From the NCBI GenBank assembly GCA_023425455.1, contig JAFACP010000470.1:1-15612 (forward strand): a stretch of DNA of 15,612 bases, in the 5' to 3' direction. Shown here in pieces: positions 5,525-13,353 of the stretch (position 1 is its first letter; the number at the start of each line of letters is the position of its first letter). This stretch comes from Pseudomonadota bacterium (lineage in GTDB: Bacteria > Pseudomonadota > Gammaproteobacteria > Enterobacterales > Enterobacteriaceae). A model generated the notes under the pieces. That model did not search any database. It was not told where the DNA came from and worked only from the letters and a program-made list of their open reading frames with translations. Position numbers and translations under genes: made by a program.

Positions 5525-6925
5525 ATGTTTGGTTTAGATGCGTTTCACCTTGCGAGGATACAGTTTGCCTTTACCGTCTCCTTTCACATTATTTTTCCGG
5601 CTATCACCATCGGGCTGGCCAGCTACCTCGCGGTACTGGAAGGGTTGTGGCTGAAAACCCGCAATCCGGTCTGGCGTTCGCTGTACCACTTCTGGTCGAA
5701 GATCTTTGCCGTTAACTTCGGGATGGGCGTGGTCTCGGGGCTGGTGATGGCCTATCAGTTTGGCACTAACTGGAGCGGATTCTCACAGTTTGCCGGCAGT
5801 ATTACCGGCCCACTGCTGACCTATGAAGTGCTCACCGCTTTCTTCCTTGAAGCCGGGTTCCTCGGGGTCATGCTGTTTGGCTGGAACAGGGTCGGGCCCG
5901 GGCTGCACTTCTTTGCGACCTGTATGGTCGCGCTGGGAACCATTATCTCAACGTTCTGGATCCTCGCCTCGAACAGCTGGATGCAGACCCCGCAGGGATA
6001 CGAGATCGTTAACGGTCAGGTGGTGCCGGTGGACTGGTTCGCGGTAGTGTTTAACCCCTCCTTCCCCTACCGGCTGCTGCATATGACGATAGCGGCGTTC
6101 CTCAGCAGCGCGCTGTTTGTCGCGGCCTCTGCCGCCTGGCATTTATTACGCGGCCACAATACCGCCGCGATCCGCGTCATGTTCTCGATGGCGCTGTGGA
6201 TGACCCTGATTGTGGCGCCCATCCAGGCGATGGTGGGCGATATGCATGGGCTTAACACCTTACAGCACCAGCCTGCCAAAATTGCCGCCATTGAGGGGCA
6301 CTGGGAAAACCCGCCCGGCGAGCCCACCCCGCTGCTGCTGTTTGGCTGGCCGGATATGGCGCAGGAGCGCACCCGCTTTGGGCTGGCGATCCCGGCTCTC
6401 GGTAGCCTGATCCTGACCCACAGCCTGGAAAAACAGGTGCCTGCGCTTAAGGAGTTTGCGAAAGAAGATCGGCCTGACTCGACCATCGTTTTCTGGTCAT
6501 TTCGCCTGATGGCAGGGCTCGGCATGTTAATGCTGCTGCTCGGCGTGGTGGCGCTGTGGTTACGCTATAAAAAACGCATCTACTCGTCACGTCCCTTCCT
6601 GTGGTTTGCCCTGCTGATGGGGCCGTCCGGGCTGATTGCTATTCTGGCCGGCTGGGTGACCACCGAAGTCGGGCGTCAGCCGTGGGTCGTCTACGGGCTA
6701 CAGCGTACCAGAGAGGCGGTTTCCGCACATGGCACTCTGCAGATGAGCATCAGCCTGCTGGCCTTTTTGCTGGTCTATACCTCGGTGTTTGGCGTGGGTT
6801 ACGCCTATATGGTACGGCTGATTAAAAAAGGGCCGCAGCCGCTCGAAACCTTCGCCACGCCGTCCGATGGTCGCCCCGCGCGTCCGCTTTCCGCTATCAC
6901 CCCTGACGCCACGGAGGAGTCATAA
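5525..6925 (+). CDS. cioA: cytochrome bd-type (cyanide-insensitive, CioA-like) quinol oxidase subunit I
   Basis: A 466-residue integral membrane protein, the CydA/CioA subunit that binds three haems and oxidises quinol while reducing O2. Ligand and key residues line up with E. coli CydA: H21 (E. coli H19), E101 and E109 (E99, E107), H186 (H186), M329 (M393) in FWSFRLMAGLG, with R327 as R391, plus the GRQPW signature at 383-387. The Q-loop keeps K252 and E257 (AKIAAIEGHWE) but is short, as in the CioA subclass; E. coli CydA is longer. The MFGLDAFHLARIQFAF start agrees with the family N-terminus. It overlaps the next gene by one base (TAATG). Codons 5-12 are the right copy of the 23-bp repeat. 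E. coli K-12 lacks this gene at the hslJ locus. The symbol is used by family analogy. Confidence 0.92.
   Translation: MFGLDAFHLARIQFAFTVSFHIIFPAITIGLASYLAVLEGLWLKTRNPVWRSLYHFWSKIFAVNFGMGVVSGLVMAYQFGTNWSGFSQFAGSITGPLLTYEVLTAFFLEAGFLGVMLFGWNRVGPGLHFFATCMVALGTIISTFWILASNSWMQTPQGYEIVNGQVVPVDWFAVVFNPSFPYRLLHMTIAAFLSSALFVAASAAWHLLRGHNTAAIRVMFSMALWMTLIVAPIQAMVGDMHGLNTLQHQPAKIAAIEGHWENPPGEPTPLLLFGWPDMAQERTRFGLAIPALGSLILTHSLEKQVPALKEFAKEDRPDSTIVFWSFRLMAGLGMLMLLLGVVALWLRYKKRIYSSRPFLWFALLMGPSGLIAILAGWVTTEVGRQPWVVYGLQRTREAVSAHGTLQMSISLLAFLLVYTSVFGVGYAYMVRLIKKGPQPLETFATPSDGRPARPLSAITPDATEES
5538..5560 (+). repeat. right copy of the 23-bp direct repeat (putative attR), within cioA
   Basis: The 23 bases from 5538 are identical to 2946-2968. 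Here they encode part of DAFHLARI, the conserved first helix of the oxidase, including the codon just before the ligand-bearing region. A functional gene therefore continues to the right of this copy, as expected when an element integrates at a gene's 5' end and leaves the reading frame intact. Confidence 0.85.
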
Positions 6926-7935
6926 TGAACCTCGATCTTTCCGTTATCTGGTTTGTCATTATTGTCTTCGCCACCCTGATGTACATCGTGATGGATGGTT
7001 TTGATCTCGGCATCGGCATCTTGTTCCCGGCAACGCAAGATGCCGGGGAGCGCGACGTCATGGTCAATAGCGTCGCTCCGGTCTGGGACGGCAACGAGAC
7101 CTGGCTGGTGCTCGGCGGCGCGGCGTTGTTCGGCGCATTCCCGCTGGCCTACGCGGTGATTGTGGACGCGCTGACCATCCCGCTGACCCTTATGCTGATC
7201 GGTCTTATTTTTCGCGGTGTGGCGTTTGAATTTCGTTTCAAAGCGACGCCGGCGCATCGTCCCTTCTGGGATAAGGCCTTCGCGGGCGGCTCTGTTCTTG
7301 CGACCTTTACCCAGGGGGTAACGGTCGGCGCTGTCATTAACGGCTTCTCCGTCACCGGGCGGGCCTACAGCGGCGGACCATTTGACTGGTTTAACGCGTT
7401 TAATCTGTTCTGCGGCGCCGGGCTTGTGGTGGCCTATGGCCTGCTGGGCGCCACATGGCTGGTGATGAAAAGCGACGGCGCTCTGCAACAGCGCATGCGT
7501 CAGCTGTCGAAAGCCTTATTAATGATGCTGCTGGCGTGTATCGCGGTGATTAGCCTCTGGACACCGCTGGCGCACGCGGCGATCGCCGCGCGCTGGTTCT
7601 CGCTACCGAACCTGTTGTTCCTGCTGCCTGTGCCGCTGCTGGTCATTGCGTTCAGCGTTTGCCAGTGGCGTAGCCTGAACCAGCCCGATCACCATAACCT
7701 GCCGTTTATTCTGACTTTAGGGCTGATTTTCCTCGGCTTTAGCGGGCTTGGGATCAGCATCTGGCCGTACCTTATTCCACCGTCGATCACCCTCTGGCAG
7801 GCCGCCGCACCGGCTCAAAGCCAGGGCTTTATGCTGGTTGGCGCGCTGCTGATCGTGCCGGTGATCCTGGCCTACACCTTCTGGAGCTACTACGTTTTTC
7901 GCGGCAAAGTTCAGCCTGGCGAGGGGTATCACTGA
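6925..7935 (+). CDS. cioB: cytochrome bd-type (CioB-like) quinol oxidase subunit II
   Basis: A 336-residue, multi-helix CydB-family subunit. It starts at the ATG overlapping the cioA stop, with GGAGGA a few bases upstream. Family signatures are MDGFDLGIG near residue 23-31 and the conserved VWDGNETWLV (W54, D55, N57, E58, W60), followed by FPLAYAVI and LIFRGVAFEFR. The subunit pairs with CioA in the inner membrane. The shorter length compared with E. coli CydB (about 380) fits the CioB group. It overlaps the following DUF2474 gene by one base (TGATG), so the three genes form one coupled operon. Confidence 0.92.
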   Translation: MNLDLSVIWFVIIVFATLMYIVMDGFDLGIGILFPATQDAGERDVMVNSVAPVWDGNETWLVLGGAALFGAFPLAYAVIVDALTIPLTLMLIGLIFRGVAFEFRFKATPAHRPFWDKAFAGGSVLATFTQGVTVGAVINGFSVTGRAYSGGPFDWFNAFNLFCGAGLVVAYGLLGATWLVMKSDGALQQRMRQLSKALLMMLLACIAVISLWTPLAHAAIAARWFSLPNLLFLLPVPLLVIAFSVCQWRSLNQPDHHNLPFILTLGLIFLGFSGLGISIWPYLIPPSITLWQAAAPAQSQGFMLVGALLIVPVILAYTFWSYYVFRGKVQPGEGYH

Positions 7936-8063
7936 TGCGACACCCGCTGTGGAAACGCCTGCTGTGGCTGGTCATTCTCTGGGGAGGAAGCGTACTGGCG
8001 CTGGCCGGCGTCAGCATGATCTTCCGCCTGCTGATGACGGCGGCCGGTTTCAGGTCACACTAA
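7935..8063 (+). CDS. DUF2474 small membrane protein of the CioAB oxidase (CydX-like)
   Basis: A 42-residue peptide, MRHPLWKRLLWLVILWGG at its start, with one membrane helix at about residues 8-35 and a short basic N-terminus. DUF2474 proteins occur right after cioB in many proteobacteria and are thought to be the counterpart of CydX, the small subunit that stabilises cytochrome bd. The ATG overlaps the cioB TGA by one base. Identification rests on position, length and the W-K-R-L..W..I.WGGSVLAL pattern. Confidence 0.85.
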   Translation: MRHPLWKRLLWLVILWGGSVLALAGVSMIFRLLMTAAGFRSH

Positions 8064-8075
8064 CGCTGAGCACCT

Positions 8076-8110
8076 TGCGGGACGCGGCCTTGCGCCGTGT
8101 CTCGCACTTT
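8076..8110 (+). terminator. hairpin terminator of the cioAB-DUF2474 operon
   Basis: A 13-bp stem with two G-U pairs (8076-8088 against 8094-8106) encloses a 5-base loop 12 bases after the DUF2474 stop. Only a CTTT run follows, so it may be a weak intrinsic terminator or a 3'-end-protecting hairpin. It separates the oxidase operon from hslJ. Confidence 0.5.
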
Positions 8111-8144
8111 CAGATAAAGCCCATTAACTCACGGGAGGGTATCG

Positions 8145-8174
8145 TTACACTGAAAAATAGATTCACGGTATTTA
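8145..8174 (+). promoter_or_regulatory. possible hslJ promoter
   Basis: TTACAC (8145-8150) and TATTTA (8169-8174) are spaced by 18 bases, 17 bases before the hslJ start. That leaves an unusually short leader. The match to sigma-70 boxes is moderate; no heat-shock sigma-32 site was recognised. Confidence 0.25.
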
Positions 8175-8190
8175 TAGTTTGAGAAGAAAA

Positions 8191-8628
8191 ATGAAAAAGC
8201 TCGTTGCATTAAGCGCCATTAGCCTGCTGCTGGCCGGCTGCGTCAACCCGGGTAAAGCATCCGTTCAGGCCGACCAGCTGCAGAACCACCGTTTTGTGCT
8301 GGAAAATGTCGATGGTAAAGCGGTCAGGACAGGCGCCACACAACCTGAAATCAGCTTTAGCGCGCCGACGGAGCTGAGTCTGGTCAAGAACATAACCGTT
8401 TCAGGTGTGATGTGTAATGGTTTCAGCGGACAGGGGAGATTGTCCGAAGGTGAACTGAAGGTTCAGACCCTGGCAGTGACCCGCAAATTATGTACGGAAC
8501 CCCAGCGAAACAAACTGGATAAAACCCTCAGTGACATGCTGCGCAACGGTGCGCAGGTCGACCTGACGGAAGACCAGTTAACGTTAGCAACAGCGGATAA
8601 AACGCTGCTCTTTAAGCGTGCGGATTAA
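8191..8628 (+). CDS. hslJ: heat-shock-inducible lipoprotein HslJ (META domain)
   Basis: A 145-residue lipoprotein. The start at 8191 is chosen over 8179 because GAGAAG precedes it and the product then begins MKKL like E. coli HslJ. Residues 1-16 are a lipoprotein signal with lipobox LLAGC and the lipidated C17. A META domain follows, with HRFVLENVDGKAV, PEISF, SGVMCNGFSGQG and DLTEDQLTLAT, all close to E. coli HslJ. E. coli HslJ is an outer-membrane lipoprotein linked to novobiocin tolerance. There is a roughly 5-residue insertion near the SLVKNITVSG segment relative to the E. coli protein as I recall it. It is convergent with ydbJ; the two stop codons abut with no bases between. Confidence 0.92.
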   Translation: MKKLVALSAISLLLAGCVNPGKASVQADQLQNHRFVLENVDGKAVRTGATQPEISFSAPTELSLVKNITVSGVMCNGFSGQGRLSEGELKVQTLAVTRKLCTEPQRNKLDKTLSDMLRNGAQVDLTEDQLTLATADKTLLFKRAD

Positions 8629-8895
8629 TCAGTAACTCCCGCAGGTTCCCACGGTAAGCGACTGTTCGCTGCAGCGTTTGCCGTTCGGCAGCGCGCACAT
8701 CCCGATGGCGGACCCGTCAAGCTGGCGAGCGACAGACAGCGAGCCGCCAATCATCGCGCAGTTTGCCTGCCCGGCGCTGGACATCGCCGCTCTCATCCCC
8801 GGTGTAACGTGTGCAGCAGTCGCCTGCTGAACGGGTTCGCTGCTGCATGCCGATAGCAATAGTGCGGCACATCCTACCCAAAACGCTGAACGCAT
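8629..8895 (-). CDS. ydbJ: DUF333 lipoprotein YdbJ
   Basis: An 88-residue lipoprotein almost identical to E. coli YdbJ. The start at 8895 (MRSAFWVGCAALLLSAC) is preferred to longer upstream starts because it opens directly with the lipoprotein signal, lipobox LLSAC and lipidated C17, and AGGGG stands upstream. The mature part holds a DUF333 segment (NCAMIGGSLSVARQLDGSAIG, then CALPNGKRCSEQSL). The function is unknown. In E. coli it lies between hslJ and ydbK, as here. Confidence 0.92.
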   Translation of the reverse strand: MRSAFWVGCAALLLSACSSEPVQQATAAHVTPGMRAAMSSAGQANCAMIGGSLSVARQLDGSAIGMCALPNGKRCSEQSLTVGTCGSY

Positions 8896-9166
8896 CCCCT
8901 TTCCCCTAAGAATATGACGAAACTTAAGCATAATAGGCATCGCTTTACGCCACGTCGAGAGCGGAAGTGCCTGTTTATGCGCCACAGAAACATTTTCTCG
9001 CAATTTTTTGCCGCTGAGCACCGTTTAACTGATAAGCCGCATGAATATCAAGGACACAAAAGCGAAAATCGTAAAATCTGACCTTTGCTAAAATAAGGGA
9101 ATAATTATCAGGTCTCGCGACGTTACGCGGGGCCCTCTTTTTTGCGCAATGTAAGGGTGTCGTCCT
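8896..9166. promoter_or_regulatory. divergent ydbJ-nifJ intergenic region with nifJ promoter candidate
   Basis: A 271-bp region between divergent genes. On the plus strand an extended -10 element, TG-C-TAAAAT, lies at 9086-9094, about 70 bases before nifJ. No good -35 is present, which extended -10 promoters tolerate. The E. coli homologue is known to belong to the SoxS-induced set; I could not place a clear soxbox here. The nifJ Shine-Dalgarno is weak (AAGG, about 10 bases from the ATG). Confidence 0.35.
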
Positions 9167-12100
9167 ATGCAAACTATCGACGGTAATGGTGCAGTCGCGT
9201 CAGTTGCGTTTCGTACCAGCGAAGTTATCGCCATCTACCCGATTACCCCCAGCTCTACGATGGCTGAGCAGGTGGATGCCTGGTCAGGGAATGGCGTCAA
9301 AAACGTCTGGGGGGATGTGCCACGCGTGGTGGAAATGCAGTCAGAAGCGGGGGCAATCGCTACGGTTCATGGTGCGCTCCAGACCGGGGCGCTCTCCACC
9401 TCGTTTACCTCATCCCAGGGATTGCTGTTAATGATCCCAACCCTTTACAAACTGGCGGGCCAGCTGATGCCGTTTGTGCTGCACGTCGCGGCGCGGACGG
9501 TTGCTACCCATGCGCTCTCCATTTTTGGCGATCATTCGGACGTGATGGCCGTGCGTCAGACCGGCTGCGCCATGCTCTGCGCCAGCAGCGTCCAGGAGGC
9601 GCAGGATTTTGCGCTGATCTCGCAGATGGCGACCCTCAAAAGTCGCGTCCCGTTTATTCATTTCTTCGACGGCTTTCGCACCTCGCACGAGATTAACAAA
9701 ATTGTCCCCTTGTCCGACAACAGCATCCGTAACCTGATGCCCCAGCCGGACATTGACGCCCACCGCGCCCGGGCGCTGAATCCCGAGCATCCGGTGATCC
9801 GCGGCACCTCCGCCAACCCGGATACCTACTTCCAGTCCCGCGAGGCGACGAACCCGTGGTACAACGCGGTTTACGACCATGTCGAACAGGCGATGGAGGC
9901 CTTTGCCGCCGATACCGGTCGGGCGTACAAACCCTTTGAGTATTACGGCCATCCCCAGGCAGAACGCGTCATTGTGCTGATGGGCTCGGCTATCGGCACC
10001 TGTGAGGAGGTGGTTGACGAGCTGCTGACGCGTGGCGAAAAAGTCGGGGTGCTGAAAGTCCGGCTCTATCGTCCCTTCTCGGCAAAACACCTGCTGGCCG
10101 CCCTGCCGGAAAGCGCGCGCAGCGTTGCGGTGCTGGACCGGACCAAAGAGCCCGGCGCCCAGGCTGAACCGCTCTATCTCGACGTGATGACCGCCCTCGC
10201 CGAGGCCTTCAACTGCGGCGAACGTGAAACCCTGCCGCGGGTGATCGGCGGCCGCTACGGGCTTTCGTCCAAAGAGTTTGGTCCGGAGTGCGCGCTGGCG
10301 GTGTTTACCGCGTTGAGCGAAGCGAAGCCGAAGCCGCGTTTTACGGTCGGTATTTATGATGACGTCACCCATCTCTCCCTGCCGCTGCCGGAGAATACGC
10401 TGCCGTCAACCGCCCGGCTCGAAGCCCTGTTCTACGGTTTGGGCAGTGACGGCAGCGTCTCCGCCACCAAGAACAACATCAAGATCATCGGTAATTCGAC
10501 GCCCTGGTACGCTCAGGGCTATTTCGTCTACGACTCGAAAAAGGCGGGCGGCCTGACGGTTTCTCACCTGCGCGTCAGCGAGCGTCCGGTCCGTTCGGCC
10601 TACCTGATTTCACAGGCGGATTTCGTCGGCTGTCATCAGCTGCAGTTTATCGATAAATACCCGATGGCGGAGCGTCTCAAAGCTGGAGGTATTTTCCTGC
10701 TGAATACCCCTTATCCGGCGGAGGACGTCTGGGCGCGCCTGCCGCAGGAAGTGCAGGCCGTGCTGAACCAGAAAAAAGCGCGCTTTTACGTGATCAACGC
10801 CGCGAAAATTGCCCGCGAGTGCGGTCTTGGCGCCCGTATCAATACCGTGATGCAGATGGCTTTTTTCCACCTGACCAACATTCTTCCGGGCGACAGCGCA
10901 CTGCCTGAGCTGCAGGGCGCGATTGCCAAAAGCTACAGCAGCAAGGGGCAGGAGCTGGTTGAGCGTAACTGGCAGGCGCTGGCGCTGGCGCGTGAGTCGC
11001 TGTATGAAGTGCCTCTGCGGCCGGTTGACGCCGCCAGCCCGCATCGTCCGCCGGTGGTGTCGGATGACGCCCCCGATTTCGTCAAAACAGTGACGGCGGC
11101 GATGCTCGCCGGCCTGGGGGATGCCCTTCCCGTTTCCGCCCTGCCGCCTGACGGCACCTGGCCAATGGGGACCACCCGCTGGGAAAAACGCAACATTGCA
11201 GAGGCGATCCCCATCTGGAAAGAGGCGCTCTGTACCCAGTGTAACCACTGCGTTGCCGCCTGCCCGCACTCGGCCATTCGCGCCAAAGTGGTCTCCCCTG
11301 AGACGCTGGAAAGCGCCCCACCGACGCTCCATTCGCTGGATGTGAAATCGCGCGATATGCGTGGTCAGAAGTACATCCTGCAGGTGGCACCGGAGGATTG
11401 CACCGGCTGTAATCTGTGCGTTGAAGTCTGCCCGGCGAAAGATCGCCAGAACCCGGACATTAAAGCTATTAACATGATGTCGCGTCTGGAGCATGTCGAG
11501 GCGGAGAAGATAAATTACGACTTCTTCCTCAACCTGCCGGAGATCGACCGCAGCACGCTAGAACGTATTGATATTCGCACCTCGCAGCTGATCACCCCGC
11601 TGTTCGAGTACTCCGGCGCCTGCTCCGGCTGCGGTGAAACGCCGTATATCAAACTGCTTACCCAGCTGTACGGCGACCGCATGCTGATAGCCAACGCGAC
11701 CGGCTGCTCGTCTATTTATGGCGGTAACCTGCCCTCCACGCCTTACACCACCGACGCCAGCGGCCGCGGCCCGGCCTGGGCAAACTCGCTGTTTGAGGAT
11801 AACGCTGAATTTGGTCTCGGCTTTCGTTTAACGGTCGATCGGCACCGCGCCAGGGTGATGCGTCTGCTGGAGACGGTTGCCGGTTCCCTCCCTGCCGGTC
11901 TGAATGATGCGCTGCATGCGGAGGCGACGCCGGAAATGCGCCGTCAGCAGGTGGCAGAGTTGCGTACTGCGCTGCAGGGCATCGACGGGGCAGAACAGCT
12001 GTTGACGGATGCCGACGCGCTGGTGGAAAAATCCATCTGGCTGATCGGCGGTGACGGCTGGGCGTACGATATTGGCTTCGGCGGGCTGGATCATGTGCTG

Positions 12101-12691
12101 AGCCTGACGGAAAACGTCAATATTCTGGTGCTGGATACCCAGTGTTACTCCAACACCGGCGGACAAGCGTCGAAAGCCACGCCGCTTGGCGCGGTCACCA
12201 AGTTCGGCGAGCACGGGAAGCGCAAGGCGCGCAAGGATCTTGGCGTCAGTATGATGATGTACGGCCACGTTTATGTCGCGCAGATCTCGCTCGGCGCGCA
12301 GCTCAACCAGACGGTGAAGGCGATTCAGGAGGCGGAAGCCTATCCGGGCCCTTCTCTGATCATCGCTTACAGCCCGTGTGAGGAGCACGGATATGATCTT
12401 GCGCTCAGCCATGACCAGATGCGTCAGCTTACCGCCACCGGCTTCTGGCCGCTGTACCGCTTCGACCCGCGTCGGGCAGATGAAGGCAAATTGCCGCTGG
12501 CGCTGGACTCGCGACCACCGTCAGACGCACTCGCCGAAACCTTAATGCAGGAGCAGCGCTTCCGCCGCCTTAACGCTCAGCAGCCTGAGGTGGCAGAGCA
12601 GCTGTGGAAAGATGCGGCAGCCGACCTGCAAAAACGTTACGACTTCCTGGCGCAGCTGGCCGGAAAAGCAGAAAAATCGTCCAGCGAATAA
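9167..12691 (+). CDS. nifJ: pyruvate:flavodoxin/ferredoxin oxidoreductase (single-chain)
   Basis: A 1174-residue homodimeric-type PFOR, the same length as E. coli YdbK (NifJ) and very similar throughout. It converts pyruvate and CoA to acetyl-CoA and CO2 and reduces flavodoxin or ferredoxin. Domain order: pyruvate-binding domain I (YPITPSSTMAEQVD, near residue 25), CoA-binding region, then a 2x[4Fe-4S] ferredoxin domain with C689/C692/C695/C699 and C745/C748/C751/C755. The C-terminal TPP domain has GDGWAYDIGFGGLDH (from about 964) and NTGGQ. The proximal cluster ligands are C819, C822, C847 and C1071. All cofactor residues are intact, so the enzyme should be active, for anaerobic metabolism or as a source of low-potential electrons under oxidative stress. 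It is transcribed alone and ends at the terminator at 12700. Confidence 0.96.
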   Translation: MQTIDGNGAVASVAFRTSEVIAIYPITPSSTMAEQVDAWSGNGVKNVWGDVPRVVEMQSEAGAIATVHGALQTGALSTSFTSSQGLLLMIPTLYKLAGQLMPFVLHVAARTVATHALSIFGDHSDVMAVRQTGCAMLCASSVQEAQDFALISQMATLKSRVPFIHFFDGFRTSHEINKIVPLSDNSIRNLMPQPDIDAHRARALNPEHPVIRGTSANPDTYFQSREATNPWYNAVYDHVEQAMEAFAADTGRAYKPFEYYGHPQAERVIVLMGSAIGTCEEVVDELLTRGEKVGVLKVRLYRPFSAKHLLAALPESARSVAVLDRTKEPGAQAEPLYLDVMTALAEAFNCGERETLPRVIGGRYGLSSKEFGPECALAVFTALSEAKPKPRFTVGIYDDVTHLSLPLPENTLPSTARLEALFYGLGSDGSVSATKNNIKIIGNSTPWYAQGYFVYDSKKAGGLTVSHLRVSERPVRSAYLISQADFVGCHQLQFIDKYPMAERLKAGGIFLLNTPYPAEDVWARLPQEVQAVLNQKKARFYVINAAKIARECGLGARINTVMQMAFFHLTNILPGDSALPELQGAIAKSYSSKGQELVERNWQALALARESLYEVPLRPVDAASPHRPPVVSDDAPDFVKTVTAAMLAGLGDALPVSALPPDGTWPMGTTRWEKRNIAEAIPIWKEALCTQCNHCVAACPHSAIRAKVVSPETLESAPPTLHSLDVKSRDMRGQKYILQVAPEDCTGCNLCVEVCPAKDRQNPDIKAINMMSRLEHVEAEKINYDFFLNLPEIDRSTLERIDIRTSQLITPLFEYSGACSGCGETPYIKLLTQLYGDRMLIANATGCSSIYGGNLPSTPYTTDASGRGPAWANSLFEDNAEFGLGFRLTVDRHRARVMRLLETVAGSLPAGLNDALHAEATPEMRRQQVAELRTALQGIDGAEQLLTDADALVEKSIWLIGGDGWAYDIGFGGLDHVLSLTENVNILVLDTQCYSNTGGQASKATPLGAVTKFGEHGKRKARKDLGVSMMMYGHVYVAQISLGAQLNQTVKAIQEAEAYPGPSLIIAYSPCEEHGYDLALSHDQMRQLTATGFWPLYRFDPRRADEGKLPLALDSRPPSDALAETLMQEQRFRRLNAQQPEVAEQLWKDAAADLQKRYDFLAQLAGKAEKSSSE

Positions 12692-12699
12692 GCGCTTCT

Positions 12700-12723
12700 G
12701 GCCCGCACATTGCGGGCCTTTTT
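12700..12723 (+). terminator. rho-independent terminator of nifJ
   Basis: A perfect 8-bp GC-rich stem GGCCCGCA-CAT-TGCGGGCC (12700-12718) is followed by TTTTT, 8 bases after the nifJ stop. Read on the other strand it lacks a U tract, so it should act on nifJ only. Confidence 0.9.
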
Positions 12724-12748
12724 CCGTTCTCGCTGCGGATGATGCGTT

Positions 12749-13165
12749 TTAGCTGGCCGAATGTTTGCGAAAGCTAAGATAGCCAAACACGCCGCTGGCC
12801 CCATCCATCGGATGATTGACCCCATCCATCACCACCACCTCTTCGAAATCGAACGGCGAGGCGTTTTCAATACAGGCGACATTCACCCCGTACTGGCTGG
12901 GGTTGGAACGTCGTTGATGGAACGTGTAGATCCCGCATACCGAGCAGAAGAAATGTCGCGCGCTGCCGGTGTTAAAACGATATTCAGTGAGCTTATCTTC
13001 ACCCCGGGTCACCGTAATGCCGGATAACGGCGCGGATACCGCCACCGCACCGCGCATACGGCAAAATGAACAGCTACAGCGCCGTGCGGTGTTGAATCCG
13101 TCCGTCAATGCTACGGTAAATGTCACCGCCCCGCAGTGACACTGCGCATGTCGAATGTCAGCCAT
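12749..13165 (-). CDS. GFA/CENP-V family zinc-binding protein
   Basis: A 138-residue protein of the GFA (glutathione-dependent formaldehyde-activating enzyme)/CENP-V fold. The start at 13165 (MADIRHAQCHCGAV) has a GGGGGG-rich ribosome site just upstream and matches the family start; a longer in-frame start adds 34 unlikely residues. Zinc ligands visible are C9 and C11 (CHCG), C30/C32/C35 (CSCSFC) and C74/C77 (CSVCG). Family members bind structural and catalytic zinc; most close relatives have no proven substrate, so the name should not be read as a proven formaldehyde role. It is convergent with nifJ, 57 bases apart. Confidence 0.85.
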   Translation of the reverse strand: MADIRHAQCHCGAVTFTVALTDGFNTARRCSCSFCRMRGAVAVSAPLSGITVTRGEDKLTEYRFNTGSARHFFCSVCGIYTFHQRRSNPSQYGVNVACIENASPFDFEEVVVMDGVNHPMDGASGVFGYLSFRKHSAS

Positions 13166-13290
13166 GTTCCCCCCTTCTGTCTTCAGTCTGGTGATGTCGA
13201 TACTCTTTTTATCACGCAAAAGGGTAGCAGCAGTACGGCAAAAGAGAGAGCCGGCAGGCAGAACCAACCATTTATGGCAGTTCTGGTGTG

Positions 13291-13319
13291 TTGCAAGAAT
13301 AATGACAATCTCATAATCT
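13291..13319 (+). promoter_or_regulatory. candidate promoter for the zinc-ribbon/ASCH pair
   Basis: TTGCAA (13291-13296), a 17-base spacer and TAATCT (13314-13319) lie 34 bases before the zinc-ribbon ATG. The spacing is ideal and the boxes are moderate. Confidence 0.35.
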
Positions 13320-13335
13320 AATGATAATTATAATA
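13317..13335. promoter_or_regulatory. Fur-box-like AT-rich operator
   Basis: TCTAATGATAATTATAATA agrees with the 19-bp Fur consensus GATAATGATAATCATTATC at 14 of 19 positions by my count. It overlaps the candidate -10 box, which is where a repressor would act. Iron control of this small operon is only a suggestion; AT-rich DNA gives such matches by chance. Confidence 0.25.
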
Positions 13336-13353
13336 AATTTTCGCAGGCAAGAT

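Larger units (their letters stand above)
2946..5560. mobile_element. putative integrated cassette carrying an orphan T6SS effector module, bounded by 23-bp direct repeats
   Basis: Two exact 23-bp direct repeats (2946-2968 and 5538-5560) bracket a compact AT-rich segment. All its genes (hcp, effector, putative immunity gene, ATPase-type C-terminal piece) lie on the minus strand, against the GC-richer core genes on both sides. The right repeat is inside the cioA coding sequence, so the arrangement resembles attL/attR of an element integrated in the 5' end of a gene. Integration of the SXT element into prfC is a known example of that. No intact integrase is present; a possible C-terminal scrap lies at 5290-5441. 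The segment also sits where the E. coli-like neighbours change from the ydcR region to the hslJ-nifJ region. The boundaries and the mobile origin are inference. Confidence 0.5.

Noticed and set aside
2946..5560. Insertion sequence or transposon with target-site duplication
   Set aside because: There is no transposase and no terminal inverted repeat at the ends, and 23 bp is too long for common IS target duplications.
6805..7488. 227-codon minus-strand frame across cioA/cioB
   Set aside because: It is antisense to two confidently identified oxidase genes, with a low-complexity Arg/His-rich product typical of a shadow frame.
9428..10372. 314-codon minus-strand frame inside nifJ
   Set aside because: It is antisense to a nearly invariant PFOR coding region; a long antisense frame is expected in GC-rich DNA with this codon use. 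The same applies to 10610-11494 and 11828-12412.
12700..12723. Bidirectional terminator shared by nifJ and the GFA gene
   Set aside because: The minus-strand reading of the hairpin is followed by AGAAGC, with no U tract.
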